Origin: Laceyella sacchari
GTDB taxonomy: Bacteria > Bacillota > Bacilli > Thermoactinomycetales > Thermoactinomycetaceae
DNA: 64,000 nt
Reading direction: 5' to 3'
Assembly: GCF_004343255.1 (NCBI RefSeq)
Contig: NZ_SMDD01000001.1
Coordinates: forward strand, 496,001-560,000
How positions within the stretch are numbered: position 1 is the first letter of the stretch; the number at the start of each line of letters is the position of its first letter. This document shows positions 18,658-27,523 of the stretch, piece after piece. The translations under genes were made by a program, and so were the position numbers. Under the pieces are notes generated by a model. The model made no database searches. It was not told the DNA's origin and saw only the letters and a program-made list of their open reading frames with translations.

Positions 18658-19596
18658 ATGGCTATCCGTCGTAGGAAAATAACTGTGGTAGGCGCCGGCT
18701 TCACCGGAAGCACGACAGCATTGATGCTGGCGCAAAAAGAACTGGGTGACATCGTGTTGGTGGACATTCCGCAAGCCGAAGACCCAACCAAAGGCAAAGC
18801 GTTGGATATGTTGGAAGCAAGTCCTGTGCAAGGATTTGACGCCAACATCATCGGCACGAGCAATTATGAGGACACCAAGGGTTCTGATATCGTGATCATC
18901 ACTGCTGGCTTGCCCCGCAAACCAGGTATGAGCCGCGATGACTTGGTGACCACCAATGCGAAGATCGTCCGTTCTGTGACGGAGCAGGTCGTCAAGTATT
19001 CCCCGGAGTGTATCATCATTGTGTTGTCCAATCCGGTTGATGCGATGGTGTATGAGGCGTACCGCACTTCCGGCTTCCCCAAAAACCGCGTGATTGGGCA
19101 ATCCGGTGTGTTGGATACAGCTCGCTTCCGCACGTTTGTGGCGCAAGAGTTGAATGTGTCCGTTGAAGACGTGACCGGTTTTGTGTTGGGGGGACATGGC
19201 GATGATATGGTTCCGCTCATCCGTTACTCTTACGCCGGAGGCATTCCGTTGCAACACCTGATTCCGCAAGAGCGGCTCGACGCGATCATCGAGCGCACAC
19301 GCAAAGGGGGCGGCGAAATCGTCAACCTCCTGAAAACGGGTAGTGCCTATTATGCGCCAGCTGCATCCTTGGTGCAAATGACTGAAGCCATCCTCAAGGA
19401 TAAAAAGCGGATTCTGCCAGCTGTGGCGTATCTGGAAGGGGAGTATGGCTATACCGATCTCTTTCTCGGCGTGCCGACCATTCTGGGCGGAAACGGCTTA
19501 GAGAAGGTTATCGAGCTGGAATTGACCAAAGAGGAAAAAGCGGCGTTGGATCGTTCGGCCGAATCTGTACGCAACGTCATGAAAGTATTAAAATAA
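18658..19596 (+). CDS. mdh: Malate dehydrogenase
   Basis: NAD-dependent oxidation of malate to oxaloacetate. The 312-residue protein has the nucleotide-binding [10 protein letters not shown], the mobile-loop arginines in [11 protein letters not shown] and the catalytic [13 protein letters not shown] 18658 has the correct eight-base spacing from AGGAGG, whereas the ATG at 18652 is only two bases from it. It belongs to the lactate-dehydrogenase-like MDH group usual in Bacillales. A GC-rich hairpin follows. Confidence 0.97.
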   Translation: MAIRRRKITVVGAGFTGSTTALMLAQKELGDIVLVDIPQAEDPTKGKALDMLEASPVQGFDANIIGTSNYEDTKGSDIVIITAGLPRKPGMSRDDLVTTNAKIVRSVTEQVVKYSPECIIIVLSNPVDAMVYEAYRTSGFPKNRVIGQSGVLDTARFRTFVAQELNVSVEDVTGFVLGGHGDDMVPLIRYSYAGGIPLQHLIPQERLDAIIERTRKGGGEIVNLLKTGSAYYAPAASLVQMTEAILKDKKRILPAVAYLEGEYGYTDLFLGVPTILGGNGLEKVIELELTKEEKAALDRSAESVRNVMKVLK

Positions 19597-19615
19597 TAAC
19601 CACAGGCAATATCAT

Positions 19616-19641
19616 GCCCGGGAAGTTTCCCGGGCGTATTT
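19616..19641 (+). terminator. Hairpin after mdh, probable terminator
   Basis: GCCCGGGAA / TTCCCGGGC with a tight loop, followed by the weak tail GTATTTG. The poor T tract suggests partial read-through. Confidence 0.5.
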
Positions 19642-19716
19642 GACCAAATTGTATATGGAAGATTGAGAAAATACGGCAAAATGAAAGCGGATACACCAGT
19701 GAAAGGGGTTGCCAAC

Positions 19717-20190
19717 TTGCGTATAAGAGATATGAAATCCCAAGGGAAAACATATGAAACATTGTTGATAGGGGAACGGATCGAGGAGAGCAAAACGGTA
19801 GAGCGGCGCGATGTGTTTTCGTATCTCGGATTGGCGGACGACTTGAACCCGTTGTTTTCGCAGAGTGTTTACGCTGAGCGTACCGAATTTGAACAGGTAG
19901 TCGTGCCGCCGAGCCTGCTCGTCAACTGGTTTTCCGCCTTGGTGTCGATGAAATTGCCTGGTCCGGGAAGCTTGGTACAATCCATGCAGTTTGATTTTCC
20001 AGCTCCCTTGTTTATCCAGGATGAAGTGGTATTAATGTTGGAAATTAGCGACAAACTAGATCATGACAAGAAAGTCAAGTTGGTGGCCAAGGGGATGAGC
20101 GGGGACAAGATTGTGGCGGAAGGGGAACTGGTAGTATGTCCGCCGCGGCCGTTGAAACCGTTGTTCAAAGATGCGTTTGAAAATTTCTAG
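19717..20190 (+). CDS. MaoC-like hotdog-fold protein
   Basis: Protein of about 157 residues related to (R)-specific enoyl-CoA hydratases/MaoC dehydratases: DVFSYLGLADDLNPLF resembles the hydratase motif with a conserved Asp near the start, and VVVPPSLLVNWFSALV and MQFDFPAPLF follow. The canonical catalytic His after the Asp is not evident, so catalysis is uncertain. TTG 19717 is preferred because AAAGGGG lies eight bases upstream; ATG 19663 and ATG 19732 are alternatives. MaoC-like genes often sit between mdh and phoP in Bacillales. Confidence 0.75.
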   Translation: MRIRDMKSQGKTYETLLIGERIEESKTVERRDVFSYLGLADDLNPLFSQSVYAERTEFEQVVVPPSLLVNWFSALVSMKLPGPGSLVQSMQFDFPAPLFIQDEVVLMLEISDKLDHDKKVKLVAKGMSGDKIVAEGELVVCPPRPLKPLFKDAFENF

Positions 20191-20203
20191 TAGGCTTTTT
20201 TAT

Positions 20204-20265
20204 AGCATGGGGTGAAACAGAGGGAGAAGGCGGTTTCTTCCGTTTCACACCCATGCTGTTTTTTT
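20204..20265 (+). terminator. Long rho-independent terminator before phoP
   Basis: AGCATGGG-GTGAAAC pairs with GTTTCACACCCATGCT across about 24 bases, followed by GTTTTTTT. Confidence 0.85.
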
Positions 20266-20281
20266 ATGGTGGGGATGCATC

Positions 20282-20313
20282 TTTACGGAATCTTAACTTT
20301 GTTGTGTTATGAT
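20282..20313 (+). promoter_or_regulatory. phoP promoter with two PhoP-box-like repeats
   Basis: TTTACG (20282) and TTAACT (20293) are spaced 11 bases apart, the pattern of PhoP-binding TT(A/T/C)ACA repeats. A TATGAT -10 box lies at 20308. This suggests that phoPR is autoregulated, as in Bacillus. Confidence 0.4.
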
Positions 20314-20372
20314 TTTCTTTGGTAATAGAAGCACGATGATTAAGCAAGCATTTTTGAAAGCGAGGGCATAAG

Positions 20373-21086
20373 ATGGGCAAGAAAATCTTGGTTGTGGATG
20401 ATGAGGCTTCCATCGTGAAACTTGTGCAATTCAACCTTGAAAAAGAGGGTTTCCAAGTAGATGTAGCTTATGACGGCGAAATGGCTTTGGATATGATGAA
20501 AAACGGCTTTCCCGACCTGCTTATCTTGGACCTGATGTTGCCCAAGCTGGACGGTTTGGAAGTGTGCCGCCGGCTGCGCCAGGAGAAGAAGCACATCCCC
20601 ATTTTAATGTTAACCGCCAAAACGGACGAATTTGACAAGGTGTTGGGATTGGAATTGGGTGCGGACGATTACATGACCAAGCCATTTAGTCCGCGGGAAT
20701 TGACCGCCAGGGTCAAGGCGATTTTGCGCCGTATTGACGCTTTAAAAGGAATGGAGCAGACGGAAGAGAAAGAAGCGTTGATGCGTATTGGGGAATTGGT
20801 GATCGACCCCGAAGGTTATGTCATCACCAGGAACGGAGAAGAGATCGATTTGACGCCAAAGGAGTTTGAGTTATTGTTGTACATGGCCAACCACCGGGGG
20901 AAGGTGTTGTCGCGGGATCAGTTGTTGAATGCGGTTTGGAATTATGATTACATTGGCGACTCCCGTATCGTTGATGTGCATGTGAGCCATTTGCGGGAAA
21001 AAATTGAAACGGACTCGCGTAGCCCCGTCTATATTAAAACCGTCCGCGGGATCGGGTATAAATTTGAGGGGCCCAGACGGGGATGA
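20373..21086 (+). CDS. phoP: Phosphate response regulator PhoP
   Basis: OmpR-type response regulator of 237 residues: receiver domain with the acidic pair Asp9-Asp10, phosphoacceptor Asp53 (LLILDLMLP), Lys in MTKPFSP, and a winged-helix DNA-binding domain ending VRGIGYKFE. With PhoR it controls the phosphate-starvation regulon. It overlaps phoR by four bases. The order mdh-phoP-phoR and the Pho boxes before pstS support PhoP rather than another OmpR member. Confidence 0.95.
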   Translation: MGKKILVVDDEASIVKLVQFNLEKEGFQVDVAYDGEMALDMMKNGFPDLLILDLMLPKLDGLEVCRRLRQEKKHIPILMLTAKTDEFDKVLGLELGADDYMTKPFSPRELTARVKAILRRIDALKGMEQTEEKEALMRIGELVIDPEGYVITRNGEEIDLTPKEFELLLYMANHRGKVLSRDQLLNAVWNYDYIGDSRIVDVHVSHLREKIETDSRSPVYIKTVRGIGYKFEGPRRG

Positions 21087-22840
21087 GGTCACTGCGCGCT
21101 CGCATCACTTGGTCTTTTCTCCTTTTGATCGGTTGCTCCGTCTTGGGGACGGGGATTTTTGTTGCACTCTTACTCCGTTCCTCCTATATCGATTCCTTGA
21201 CTACGAGGCTGGAGACGGAAGGGAGGATGTTGGCAGAAACGATCACTTGGACAGACTCCCACTCTTCACGGCGTCAGTTTCAACAGGTCGCTGAAGTTTA
21301 TGGGAAAGCGCTAGATGCACAGATCACCATTTTCGACAAAAACGGGCGTGTACTGGGTGATTCTTCGGGCGATCTGTCGTTGAATTACAAGGCGTATCCC
21401 GAAGTGGAAAGCGCGTTGCAAAAGAAAAAGAAAGATCCGACGGTTATCAGAGACAATTTTTTGCACGCGGCTCTGCCAGTGGAGCGGGATGGTGACGTAG
21501 TGGGTGCCATCCGGATTTCACTGGAAATTCAAGAGGTGAACCAGTCATTAGAAAAGGTGTGGGTTTCCCTCGCTTTGGGACTGATGATCGCGTATGGTTT
21601 GGCAGGTTTCTTCAGCTCTCGCATCGCCAGCAGCGTTACCAGCCCGCTGGAGGAAATCACCCAAGTGGCCAGGGATATCGCCCAAAAGAAATTCCACCGG
21701 CGCGTACAACAGACAGGGAATGACGAAGTGGCCCAATTGGGGCAAGCGATTAACCGCATGGCCCACAGCTTGCAAAAACAGATGGAGACGATCAGGAAAA
21801 GCGAACGCCGCTTGCACAGCATCATCGAGTCACTTGAATCTGGATTGATTATGATTGACCCGACAGGCAAAGTGAGCTTGGTCAACCGTTCCTTTGAACG
21901 GCTGTTTGGCGTGCCGGCGCAAGACATCATCGGCCGCTCCTATACGAAATTGACCTATCCGTACGATTTGACGGATTGGATCACAGAGTGCGCGGAATCG
22001 GGAGAGCGGATGAGACATGAAATCCAGATTTATTTCCCGGAAGAACGAATGCTGGAAGCCAATTTGGCGCCCATGTGGGTGGAGCGAAACGGAGTGGGAG
22101 TAGTTGTCGTTTTGCATGACTTGACGGCGATCCGCCGCCTGGAACAGTTGCGCAAGGATTTTGTGGCCAATGTGTCGCATGAATTGAAAACGCCCATCAC
22201 CTCCATTCGTGGGTTTTCGGAAACCCTTCTTGACGGGGCCATGGGCGATCCCGACACTTGCCGCGAGTTCTTGCAAATCATCAACGAAGAAAGCTTGCGT
22301 TTGCAACGGTTGATCGGGGAGTTGTTGGATTTGTCCAAAATCGAGTCAAAACAGATCAACTTGAAGAGGGAACGGATCCGTATCGATCAGATGGTTCAGT
22401 CGGTGATGAAGACCATGGAGGAACGGTTCCGCGCCAAACAACAAGCATGGAGTGTCAAGATTGCAGAGCCATTTGAGGTAGAGGTTGACAAGGACCGGTT
22501 CCGGCAAATCCTGCTGAATCTGTTGTCCAATGCAAGCAACTATACACCCCCCGGCGGGCGCATCACCGTCGAAGTGGAAAAGAGCGACGAGAGCTGGTTG
22601 TGCAAAGTGTCTGATACGGGCATCGGCATTCCCAAGGAAGACCTTCCCCGCGTGTTTGAGCGGTTTTACCGAGTGGACAAAGCCCGTGCGCGCGACTCCG
22701 GCGGCACCGGGTTAGGATTGGCGATTGTCAAGCATCTGGTTGAAGCCCATCAAGGAGAAATCGAGGTGACGAGCCAAATTGGGCAAGGCACCACTTTCAC
22801 CCTCTCTTTCCCAATGACGAAAAAAGACAGGAATACTTAG
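21083..22840 (+). CDS. phoR: Phosphate sensor histidine kinase PhoR
   Basis: Membrane kinase of 585 residues: a first transmembrane helix near residues 8-32, an extracytoplasmic sensor region, a second helix near 157-177, a HAMP linker, a PAS domain (HSIIESLESGLIMIDPTG), HisKA with the phosphoacceptor His366 (VANVSHELKTP), and HATPase with NLLSNASNYTP and GGTGLGLAI. It phosphorylates PhoP. The start codon overlaps the phoP stop in ATGA. Confidence 0.95.
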   Translation: MRSLRARITWSFLLLIGCSVLGTGIFVALLLRSSYIDSLTTRLETEGRMLAETITWTDSHSSRRQFQQVAEVYGKALDAQITIFDKNGRVLGDSSGDLSLNYKAYPEVESALQKKKKDPTVIRDNFLHAALPVERDGDVVGAIRISLEIQEVNQSLEKVWVSLALGLMIAYGLAGFFSSRIASSVTSPLEEITQVARDIAQKKFHRRVQQTGNDEVAQLGQAINRMAHSLQKQMETIRKSERRLHSIIESLESGLIMIDPTGKVSLVNRSFERLFGVPAQDIIGRSYTKLTYPYDLTDWITECAESGERMRHEIQIYFPEERMLEANLAPMWVERNGVGVVVVLHDLTAIRRLEQLRKDFVANVSHELKTPITSIRGFSETLLDGAMGDPDTCREFLQIINEESLRLQRLIGELLDLSKIESKQINLKRERIRIDQMVQSVMKTMEERFRAKQQAWSVKIAEPFEVEVDKDRFRQILLNLLSNASNYTPPGGRITVEVEKSDESWLCKVSDTGIGIPKEDLPRVFERFYRVDKARARDSGGTGLGLAIVKHLVEAHQGEIEVTSQIGQGTTFTLSFPMTKKDRNT

Positions 22841-22856
22841 GTGTTCCTGTCTTTTT
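22821..22856 (+). terminator. Terminator at the end of phoR
   Basis: AAAAAGACAGGAA pairs with TTCCTGTCTTTTT. The hairpin includes the phoR stop codon and ends two bases before the first Pho box of pstS. Confidence 0.9.
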
Positions 22857-22858
22857 CA

Positions 22859-22912
22859 TTTACAAAACGTTTACATCCAATTTATTTTGCAATAAAAGTA
22901 AAGGCTTATAGT
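22859..22912 (+). promoter_or_regulatory. pstS promoter with three PhoP-box repeats
   Basis: TTTACA (22859), TTTACA (22870) and TTTATT (22881) recur exactly every 11 bases, the arrangement bound by PhoP dimers. The -10 box TATAGT is at 22907, which places the repeats over and upstream of the -35 position, as expected for activation. Confidence 0.75.
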
Positions 22913-22960
22913 ACAAGTGTCGAAAGGAAATTATTCATTTCTTTTAGGGGGAAAACGCTT

Positions 22961-23893
22961 ATGTTGAAGAAGGGGCTTATTCTCGGCGCAGCATTCACAC
23001 TCGCTTTTGGTGCCCTTGTTGGTTGCGGGGGGCAAAAACAAAGCGATAGCGGTGGGAAAGGACTGAGCGGAGCGATCAAAATCGATGGTTCTTCCACCGT
23101 ATATCCGATCTCCCAAGCAGTGGCGGAAGAATTTATGAAAGCCAATCCAGATGTGAATGTAACCGTTGGCGAATCGGGCACCGGCGGGGGCTTCAAAAAG
23201 TGGGCCAGCGGTGAAATCGACATTTCTGACGCGTCCCGTCCGATCAAAGAGGAAGAAAAAGAAGCCGCGAAGCCAAACGGAATCGAACCGGTTGAAATTC
23301 CTGTCGCTTATGATGGCATCGCGGTAGTTGTAAATAAAGAAAACAACTTCGTCGACAAATTGACCGTTGATGAATTGAAAAAAATCTGGGAGCCCAACTC
23401 CAAAGTGAAAACCTGGAAAGACGTCCGTGACAGCTTCCCGGCGGAGCCGATCAAATTGTACGGACCTGGAACCGCTTCGGGTACGTTTGATTACTTTACA
23501 GGTGAAATCGTTGGTGAAGAAGGGAAAAGCCGCACCGACTATACTGCATCCGAAGATGACAACGTACTGGTCAAAGGGGTGCAAGGCGACAAAGGCGGAT
23601 TGGGCTACTTTGGTTATGCCTACTATCTGGAGAACAAAGACAAACTGAAAATCGTTCCAATCGATGCGGGCAAAGGCGCTATTGCTCCGACTGACCAAAC
23701 GATCAATGATGGAACTTACTCTCCTCTGTCCCGTCCGGTGTTCATTTACCCAAGCAACAAATCGTTGCAAAAGCCGGAAGTGAAAGAATTTGTGAAGTTC
23801 TATCTGGAAACGGCGAAAGAACTTGTCAAAGAAGTAGGCTATGTCCCACTGCCGGATGCGAAATATCAAGAGGGTCTAAGTAAAGTGAAATAA
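22961..23893 (+). CDS. pstS: Phosphate ABC transporter substrate-binding lipoprotein
   Basis: Lipoprotein of 310 residues with signal and lipobox (LAFGALVGC). The PstS phosphate-binding segments follow: IDGSSTVYPISQAV, GESGTGGGFKKWASGEIDISDASRPI and YGPGTASGTFDYF. It captures phosphate outside the membrane and hands it to PstCA. ATG 22961 has TAGGGGG upstream and gives the proper signal peptide; the longer frame begins in the promoter. A weak attenuating hairpin separates it from pstC, which would allow PstS to be made in excess. Confidence 0.96.
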   Translation: MLKKGLILGAAFTLAFGALVGCGGQKQSDSGGKGLSGAIKIDGSSTVYPISQAVAEEFMKANPDVNVTVGESGTGGGFKKWASGEIDISDASRPIKEEEKEAAKPNGIEPVEIPVAYDGIAVVVNKENNFVDKLTVDELKKIWEPNSKVKTWKDVRDSFPAEPIKLYGPGTASGTFDYFTGEIVGEEGKSRTDYTASEDDNVLVKGVQGDKGGLGYFGYAYYLENKDKLKIVPIDAGKGAIAPTDQTINDGTYSPLSRPVFIYPSNKSLQKPEVKEFVKFYLETAKELVKEVGYVPLPDAKYQEGLSKVK

Positions 23894-23937
23894 TCCGGTA
23901 TGGGAACACCATGCGGAAGTTGGGGCCTCTTTCTCAC

Positions 23938-23961
23938 ACGGGAAAGGGGTACCCGTTTTTC
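23938..23961 (+). terminator. Weak attenuator between pstS and pstC
   Basis: ACGGG / CCCGT with a nine-base loop, followed by TTTTTCTTT. The short stem suggests partial termination. Confidence 0.4.
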
Positions 23962-23992
23962 TTTCGTTTTAACGATAGAAAGGGGAGTAACC

Positions 23993-24922
23993 ATGTCCCA
24001 GTTGGCCGAAAAGAAGAATTTTTTTCGCAAGGACAAGACTTGGCGAGAGAAGATGGAAGCCCTGATCCCCGGCTTTTTACTCCTGTGCGGGCTGTTGTCG
24101 GTACTGACCACCGTGGGGATCGTGTTTACCCTTATCAAAGAAACCGCCTCATTTTTTGCGGAAGTGCCGTTTGTCGACTTTATTACTGGAACGAAATGGA
24201 CGGCGCTTTTCAGTGAAGATCAGCGCGAATTCGGGATTTTGCCTTTGCTGATCGGATCGTTGCAAATCACATTGGGCGCTGCGGTGGTCGCTGTGCCACT
24301 CGGTATCGGCAGTGCCATTTATTTGAGCGAATACGCACCGGAGCGTATCCGCCAGGTAATCAAACCGGTATTGGAGGTGCTGGCGGGCATCCCGACGATT
24401 GTGTTTGGTTACTTTGGTGTTACGTTTGTCACGCCCTTATTGCGCGATGTTTTCCCTGATATGGATTTTTTTAATGCGCTGAGCGCAAGCATTGTGGTCG
24501 GGATCATGATTCTGCCGATGATCGCCAGCTTGAGCGAAGATGCGATGCGGTCGGTTCCCCGCAATATCCGCGAAGCGGCGTACGGGTTGGGTTCTACCCG
24601 TTTGGAAGTCTCTTTGAAAGTGGTATTGCCCGCGGCGTTATCAGGTATTGTGGCTTCTTTTGTGCTGGCGCTTTCCCGGGCAGTGGGTGAAACCATGGCG
24701 GTGACCATCATTGCTGGGTCGACACCGAACATGTCTTTCAGTTATTTGGAATCGATCCAAACGATGACCGCATTTATGGTGCAGGCGTCGACGGGGGACG
24801 TCTCTTATCACAGCCTTCCTTATTATTCCATTTATGCGGTGGGTGCCACCCTTTTTGTAATCACGCTCACGATGAATTTGTTGGCGCTGTATATCTCGCG
24901 TCGCTATAAGGAGGAATATTGA
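23993..24922 (+). CDS. pstC: Phosphate ABC transporter permease PstC
   Basis: Permease of 309 residues with six membrane helices and the cytoplasmic coupling motif [14 protein letters not shown]-terminal helix [24 protein letters not shown] 23993 is preceded by AAGGGGAG; the earlier frame has no membrane-protein character. Its stop overlaps the pstA start in TGATG. Together with PstA it forms the channel of the high-affinity phosphate importer. Confidence 0.95.
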   Translation: MSQLAEKKNFFRKDKTWREKMEALIPGFLLLCGLLSVLTTVGIVFTLIKETASFFAEVPFVDFITGTKWTALFSEDQREFGILPLLIGSLQITLGAAVVAVPLGIGSAIYLSEYAPERIRQVIKPVLEVLAGIPTIVFGYFGVTFVTPLLRDVFPDMDFFNALSASIVVGIMILPMIASLSEDAMRSVPRNIREAAYGLGSTRLEVSLKVVLPAALSGIVASFVLALSRAVGETMAVTIIAGSTPNMSFSYLESIQTMTAFMVQASTGDVSYHSLPYYSIYAVGATLFVITLTMNLLALYISRRYKEEY

Positions 24923-25845
24923 TGGCGGCTGAAGAGTTGATGTCCAAACACAAAACGGCTCTAAATCACGAACGGGCCTTCGACGAAGAGCGCAAAATCG
25001 CATCCCGGGCCAAACAACGCCGCGGCCGAAACCGATTGGCACATGGGCTGTTTTTCTTGGCGACGCTGGCCGGGGTGCTGGTGCTCGCCATCCTGCTGTT
25101 TGATATTTTCCAGCGCGGATGGTCTTATGTGACAGCTGATTTCATGAGCAATTTCGCCTCCAGGTTTCCATCGCGGGCGGGAATCAAAGGTGCCCTGTGG
25201 GGCTCGATCTGGTTGATCGCAATCACGGCACCGCTGACATTTGTCATCGGCGTGGGTGCTGCGATCTATTTAGAAGAATACGCCAAAAAAGGGTGGATCA
25301 GCACGCTGATTCAAGTCAATATCAGCAACTTGGCGGGAGTCCCATCCATTGTGTTCGGTATGCTGGGGCTGACCATCTTCGTGCAAATCTTGGCGTTGAA
25401 AAAAAGCGTGCTGGCCGGCGGTTTAACTCTCACTTTGCTCATTTTGCCAGTGGTGATTGTGGCGGCGCGAGAAGCCATCGCCAGTGTACCCAACTCCTTG
25501 CGTCATGCATCACTTGCAATGGGAGCAACGAAATGGCAAACCATACAAAAGGTTGTCCTTCCTTACGCCTTGCCGGGGATTATGACGGGCACGATTTTGG
25601 CCTTGTCGCGTGCGATTGGCGAAACGGCACCGCTGATCATGGTGGGGGCTGCTACATTCCTGGCATTTACGCCAGGCAGTCTGTTTGATGAGTTTTCCGC
25701 GTTGCCGATTCAGATTTACAACTGGGTGGCGCAACCCAAAGCGGAGTTTTCCAACTTGGCTGCGGCCGGAATCATTGTCTTGCTGGTCATCTTGCTCACA
25801 ATGAACGGACTGGCGATCTTCCTGCGTAACAAATTTCAGCGGTAA
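24922..25845 (+). CDS. pstA: Phosphate ABC transporter permease PstA
   Basis: Permease of 307 residues with six helices and the coupling motif [15 protein letters not shown], paralogous to PstC. A basic cytoplasmic N-terminus ([10 protein letters not shown]) precedes the first helix. ATG 24922 shares a base with the pstC stop, and AAGGAGG sits seven bases upstream, so translation is coupled. Confidence 0.95.
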   Translation: MAAEELMSKHKTALNHERAFDEERKIASRAKQRRGRNRLAHGLFFLATLAGVLVLAILLFDIFQRGWSYVTADFMSNFASRFPSRAGIKGALWGSIWLIAITAPLTFVIGVGAAIYLEEYAKKGWISTLIQVNISNLAGVPSIVFGMLGLTIFVQILALKKSVLAGGLTLTLLILPVVIVAAREAIASVPNSLRHASLAMGATKWQTIQKVVLPYALPGIMTGTILALSRAIGETAPLIMVGAATFLAFTPGSLFDEFSALPIQIYNWVAQPKAEFSNLAAAGIIVLLVILLTMNGLAIFLRNKFQR

Positions 25846-25864
25846 ACCGTAAGAAGGAGAGATT

Positions 25865-26626
25865 ATGGTGAATCCAACGACGATTTCAGTGAAAAACTTG
25901 GATTTGTATTATGGCGAGAAACAAGCGCTAAAAAATATTCATATCGATATCGATGAACGGTCGGTCACGGCGTTGATCGGGCCTTCCGGCTGCGGAAAAT
26001 CCACTTTTTTGCGTACATTGAACCGCATGAACGACTTGATTCCCAATGTGCGAATTGAAGGGCAAATTCTGATTAAAGACACGGATATTTATTCTGACGA
26101 AGTAGATGTGGAAATGCTTCGCAAACGGGTGGGTATGGTGTTTCAAGCTCCCAACCCTTTTCCCAAAAGCATTTATGAGAACGTCGCGTACGGTCCGCGG
26201 ATTCATGGACTAAACGATAAGAAGAAGCTGGATGAGATCGTTGAACGGAGTTTGCGCGGGGCGGCCTTGTGGGATGAAGTGAAAGACCGCCTCAAGGACC
26301 GGGCGACGGGATTGTCCGGTGGACAACAACAACGCTTGTGTATTGCGCGTGCCCTAGCGGTAGAACCGGATATCCTCTTGATGGATGAACCCACTTCAGC
26401 CTTGGACCCGATCTCCACCCTGAAAGTTGAGGAGCTTGTGCAAGAGCTGAAAAAGAATTACACGATTGTTATTGTAACCCATAACATGCAGCAGGCTGCG
26501 CGCATCTCCGACAAGACGGCCTTTTTCTTGAACGGCGACCTGATCGAGTACAACGACACGGATAAGCTGTTTTCCAATCCGGATCATCAACAGACGGAAG
26601 AATATATCACTGGCCGGTTCGGCTAA
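25865..26626 (+). CDS. pstB: Phosphate ABC transporter ATP-binding protein
   Basis: ATPase of 253 residues: Walker [11 protein letters not shown]-loop [11 protein letters not shown], signature LSGGQQQRL, Walker B ILLMDEP and switch His (VTHNMQQ). It powers PstCA. ATG 25865 lies 19 bases after pstA behind AAGGAGA. Only one pstB is present; Bacillus subtilis has two in tandem. Confidence 0.97.
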   Translation: MVNPTTISVKNLDLYYGEKQALKNIHIDIDERSVTALIGPSGCGKSTFLRTLNRMNDLIPNVRIEGQILIKDTDIYSDEVDVEMLRKRVGMVFQAPNPFPKSIYENVAYGPRIHGLNDKKKLDEIVERSLRGAALWDEVKDRLKDRATGLSGGQQQRLCIARALAVEPDILLMDEPTSALDPISTLKVEELVQELKKNYTIVIVTHNMQQAARISDKTAFFLNGDLIEYNDTDKLFSNPDHQQTEEYITGRFG

Positions 26627-26653
26627 TGCCCGGCAGATAAGGAGGCGTTTGGC

Positions 26654-27304
26654 ATGCGTCAATTTGACCAGTCACTTAATGAAGTGAAGCGTGTGTTGCT
26701 CACCATGGGAGAAAGATTGGAAATCGCCGTGGACAAGGCTGTTCGTTCGCTGGCTACGCAGAATGACATCTTGGCCAAACAAGTGGTGTTAGAAGATAAA
26801 GAGATGGATCGCTTGGAGACGGTGATCGATGACACTGTTGCCAAACTGATAGCGACCCAGCAACCGGTGGCTAAGGATTTGCGCCTGTTGATCGCCGCGA
26901 TCAAAATCGCGTCCGACATGGAGCGGATGGCCGATTTGGCGGTTAACATCGCCCAAGTCACGATTGAGATGAAAGAAAGCAATTTGGTGCTGTTCAAAGA
27001 GTTGATCGATATTCCCAAAATGGCGCAGATCACGCAGAAGATGGTGAATGATGGGATCAATAGCTACATTGACGGCAATGCCGATTTGGCGAAACAACTG
27101 GCCAAGACGGACAATCAGGTTGACCAGATGTACTACGATCTGCTCAAAGAGCTCAGCTATTACATGCAAGAGAAGCAACATGTTGAAGTGGCGATCAAGC
27201 TTTGTTTCGTCGCCCGTTATTTGGAACGCATCGCCGATCATGCGACCAACATTGCGGAAAGCGTTGTGTATATTGAAACGGGTAAGCAAGTTGACTTGAA
27301 TTAA
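26654..27304 (+). CDS. phoU: Phosphate transport accessory protein PhoU
   Basis: Protein of 216 residues made of two PhoU three-helix repeats, each with the metal-site pattern (KIASDMERMADLAVNIAQ near residue 80 and FVARYLERIADHATNIAE near residue 180). In many bacteria PhoU links Pst transporter status to the PhoR kinase. Last gene of the pst operon, 27 bases after pstB; a terminator follows. Confidence 0.95.
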   Translation: MRQFDQSLNEVKRVLLTMGERLEIAVDKAVRSLATQNDILAKQVVLEDKEMDRLETVIDDTVAKLIATQQPVAKDLRLLIAAIKIASDMERMADLAVNIAQVTIEMKESNLVLFKELIDIPKMAQITQKMVNDGINSYIDGNADLAKQLAKTDNQVDQMYYDLLKELSYYMQEKQHVEVAIKLCFVARYLERIADHATNIAESVVYIETGKQVDLN

Positions 27305-27339
27305 CCCCCCCTTTTTCAACATAAGCGATCATGAGATAG

Positions 27340-27371
27340 ACAGCCCCCTCTGATGAGGAGGGCTGTTTTTG
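27340..27371 (+). terminator. Terminator of the pst-phoU operon
   Basis: ACAGCCCCCTC pairs with GAGGAGGGCTGT (one bulge) around TGAT, followed by TTTTG. Confidence 0.9.
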
Positions 27372-27461
27372 TTGCATGCAAATATAGTCCCGCTGGTAAG
27401 AAGTTGGTTGCCATAAATACGAATAAATACGTTTTATATGAGAGTTTATGGTTTATTATCG

Positions 27462-27490
27462 TTTACAAATCGTAATTATTACGATATATT
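27462..27490 (+). promoter_or_regulatory. Sigma-A promoter with Zur operator in the spacer
   Basis: -35 TTTACA (27462-27467), exactly 17 bases, -10 TATATT (27485-27490). The spacer contains the perfect 7-1-7 inverted repeat TCGTAAT-T-ATTACGA (27470-27484), which is the core of the Bacillus Zur box. A zinc-loaded Zur bound here would block RNA polymerase. Confidence 0.85.
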
Positions 27491-27523
27491 AGGTTTGGAT
27501 AAAGAGTGAGGGGGCATTAGGTA

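Noticed and set aside
17875-19377. Minus-strand open frame of 500 codons opposite icd and mdh
   Set aside because: It is the exact shadow of two certain core genes, has no ribosome site, and its translation is rich in His, Arg and Cys in the pattern typical of antisense frames.
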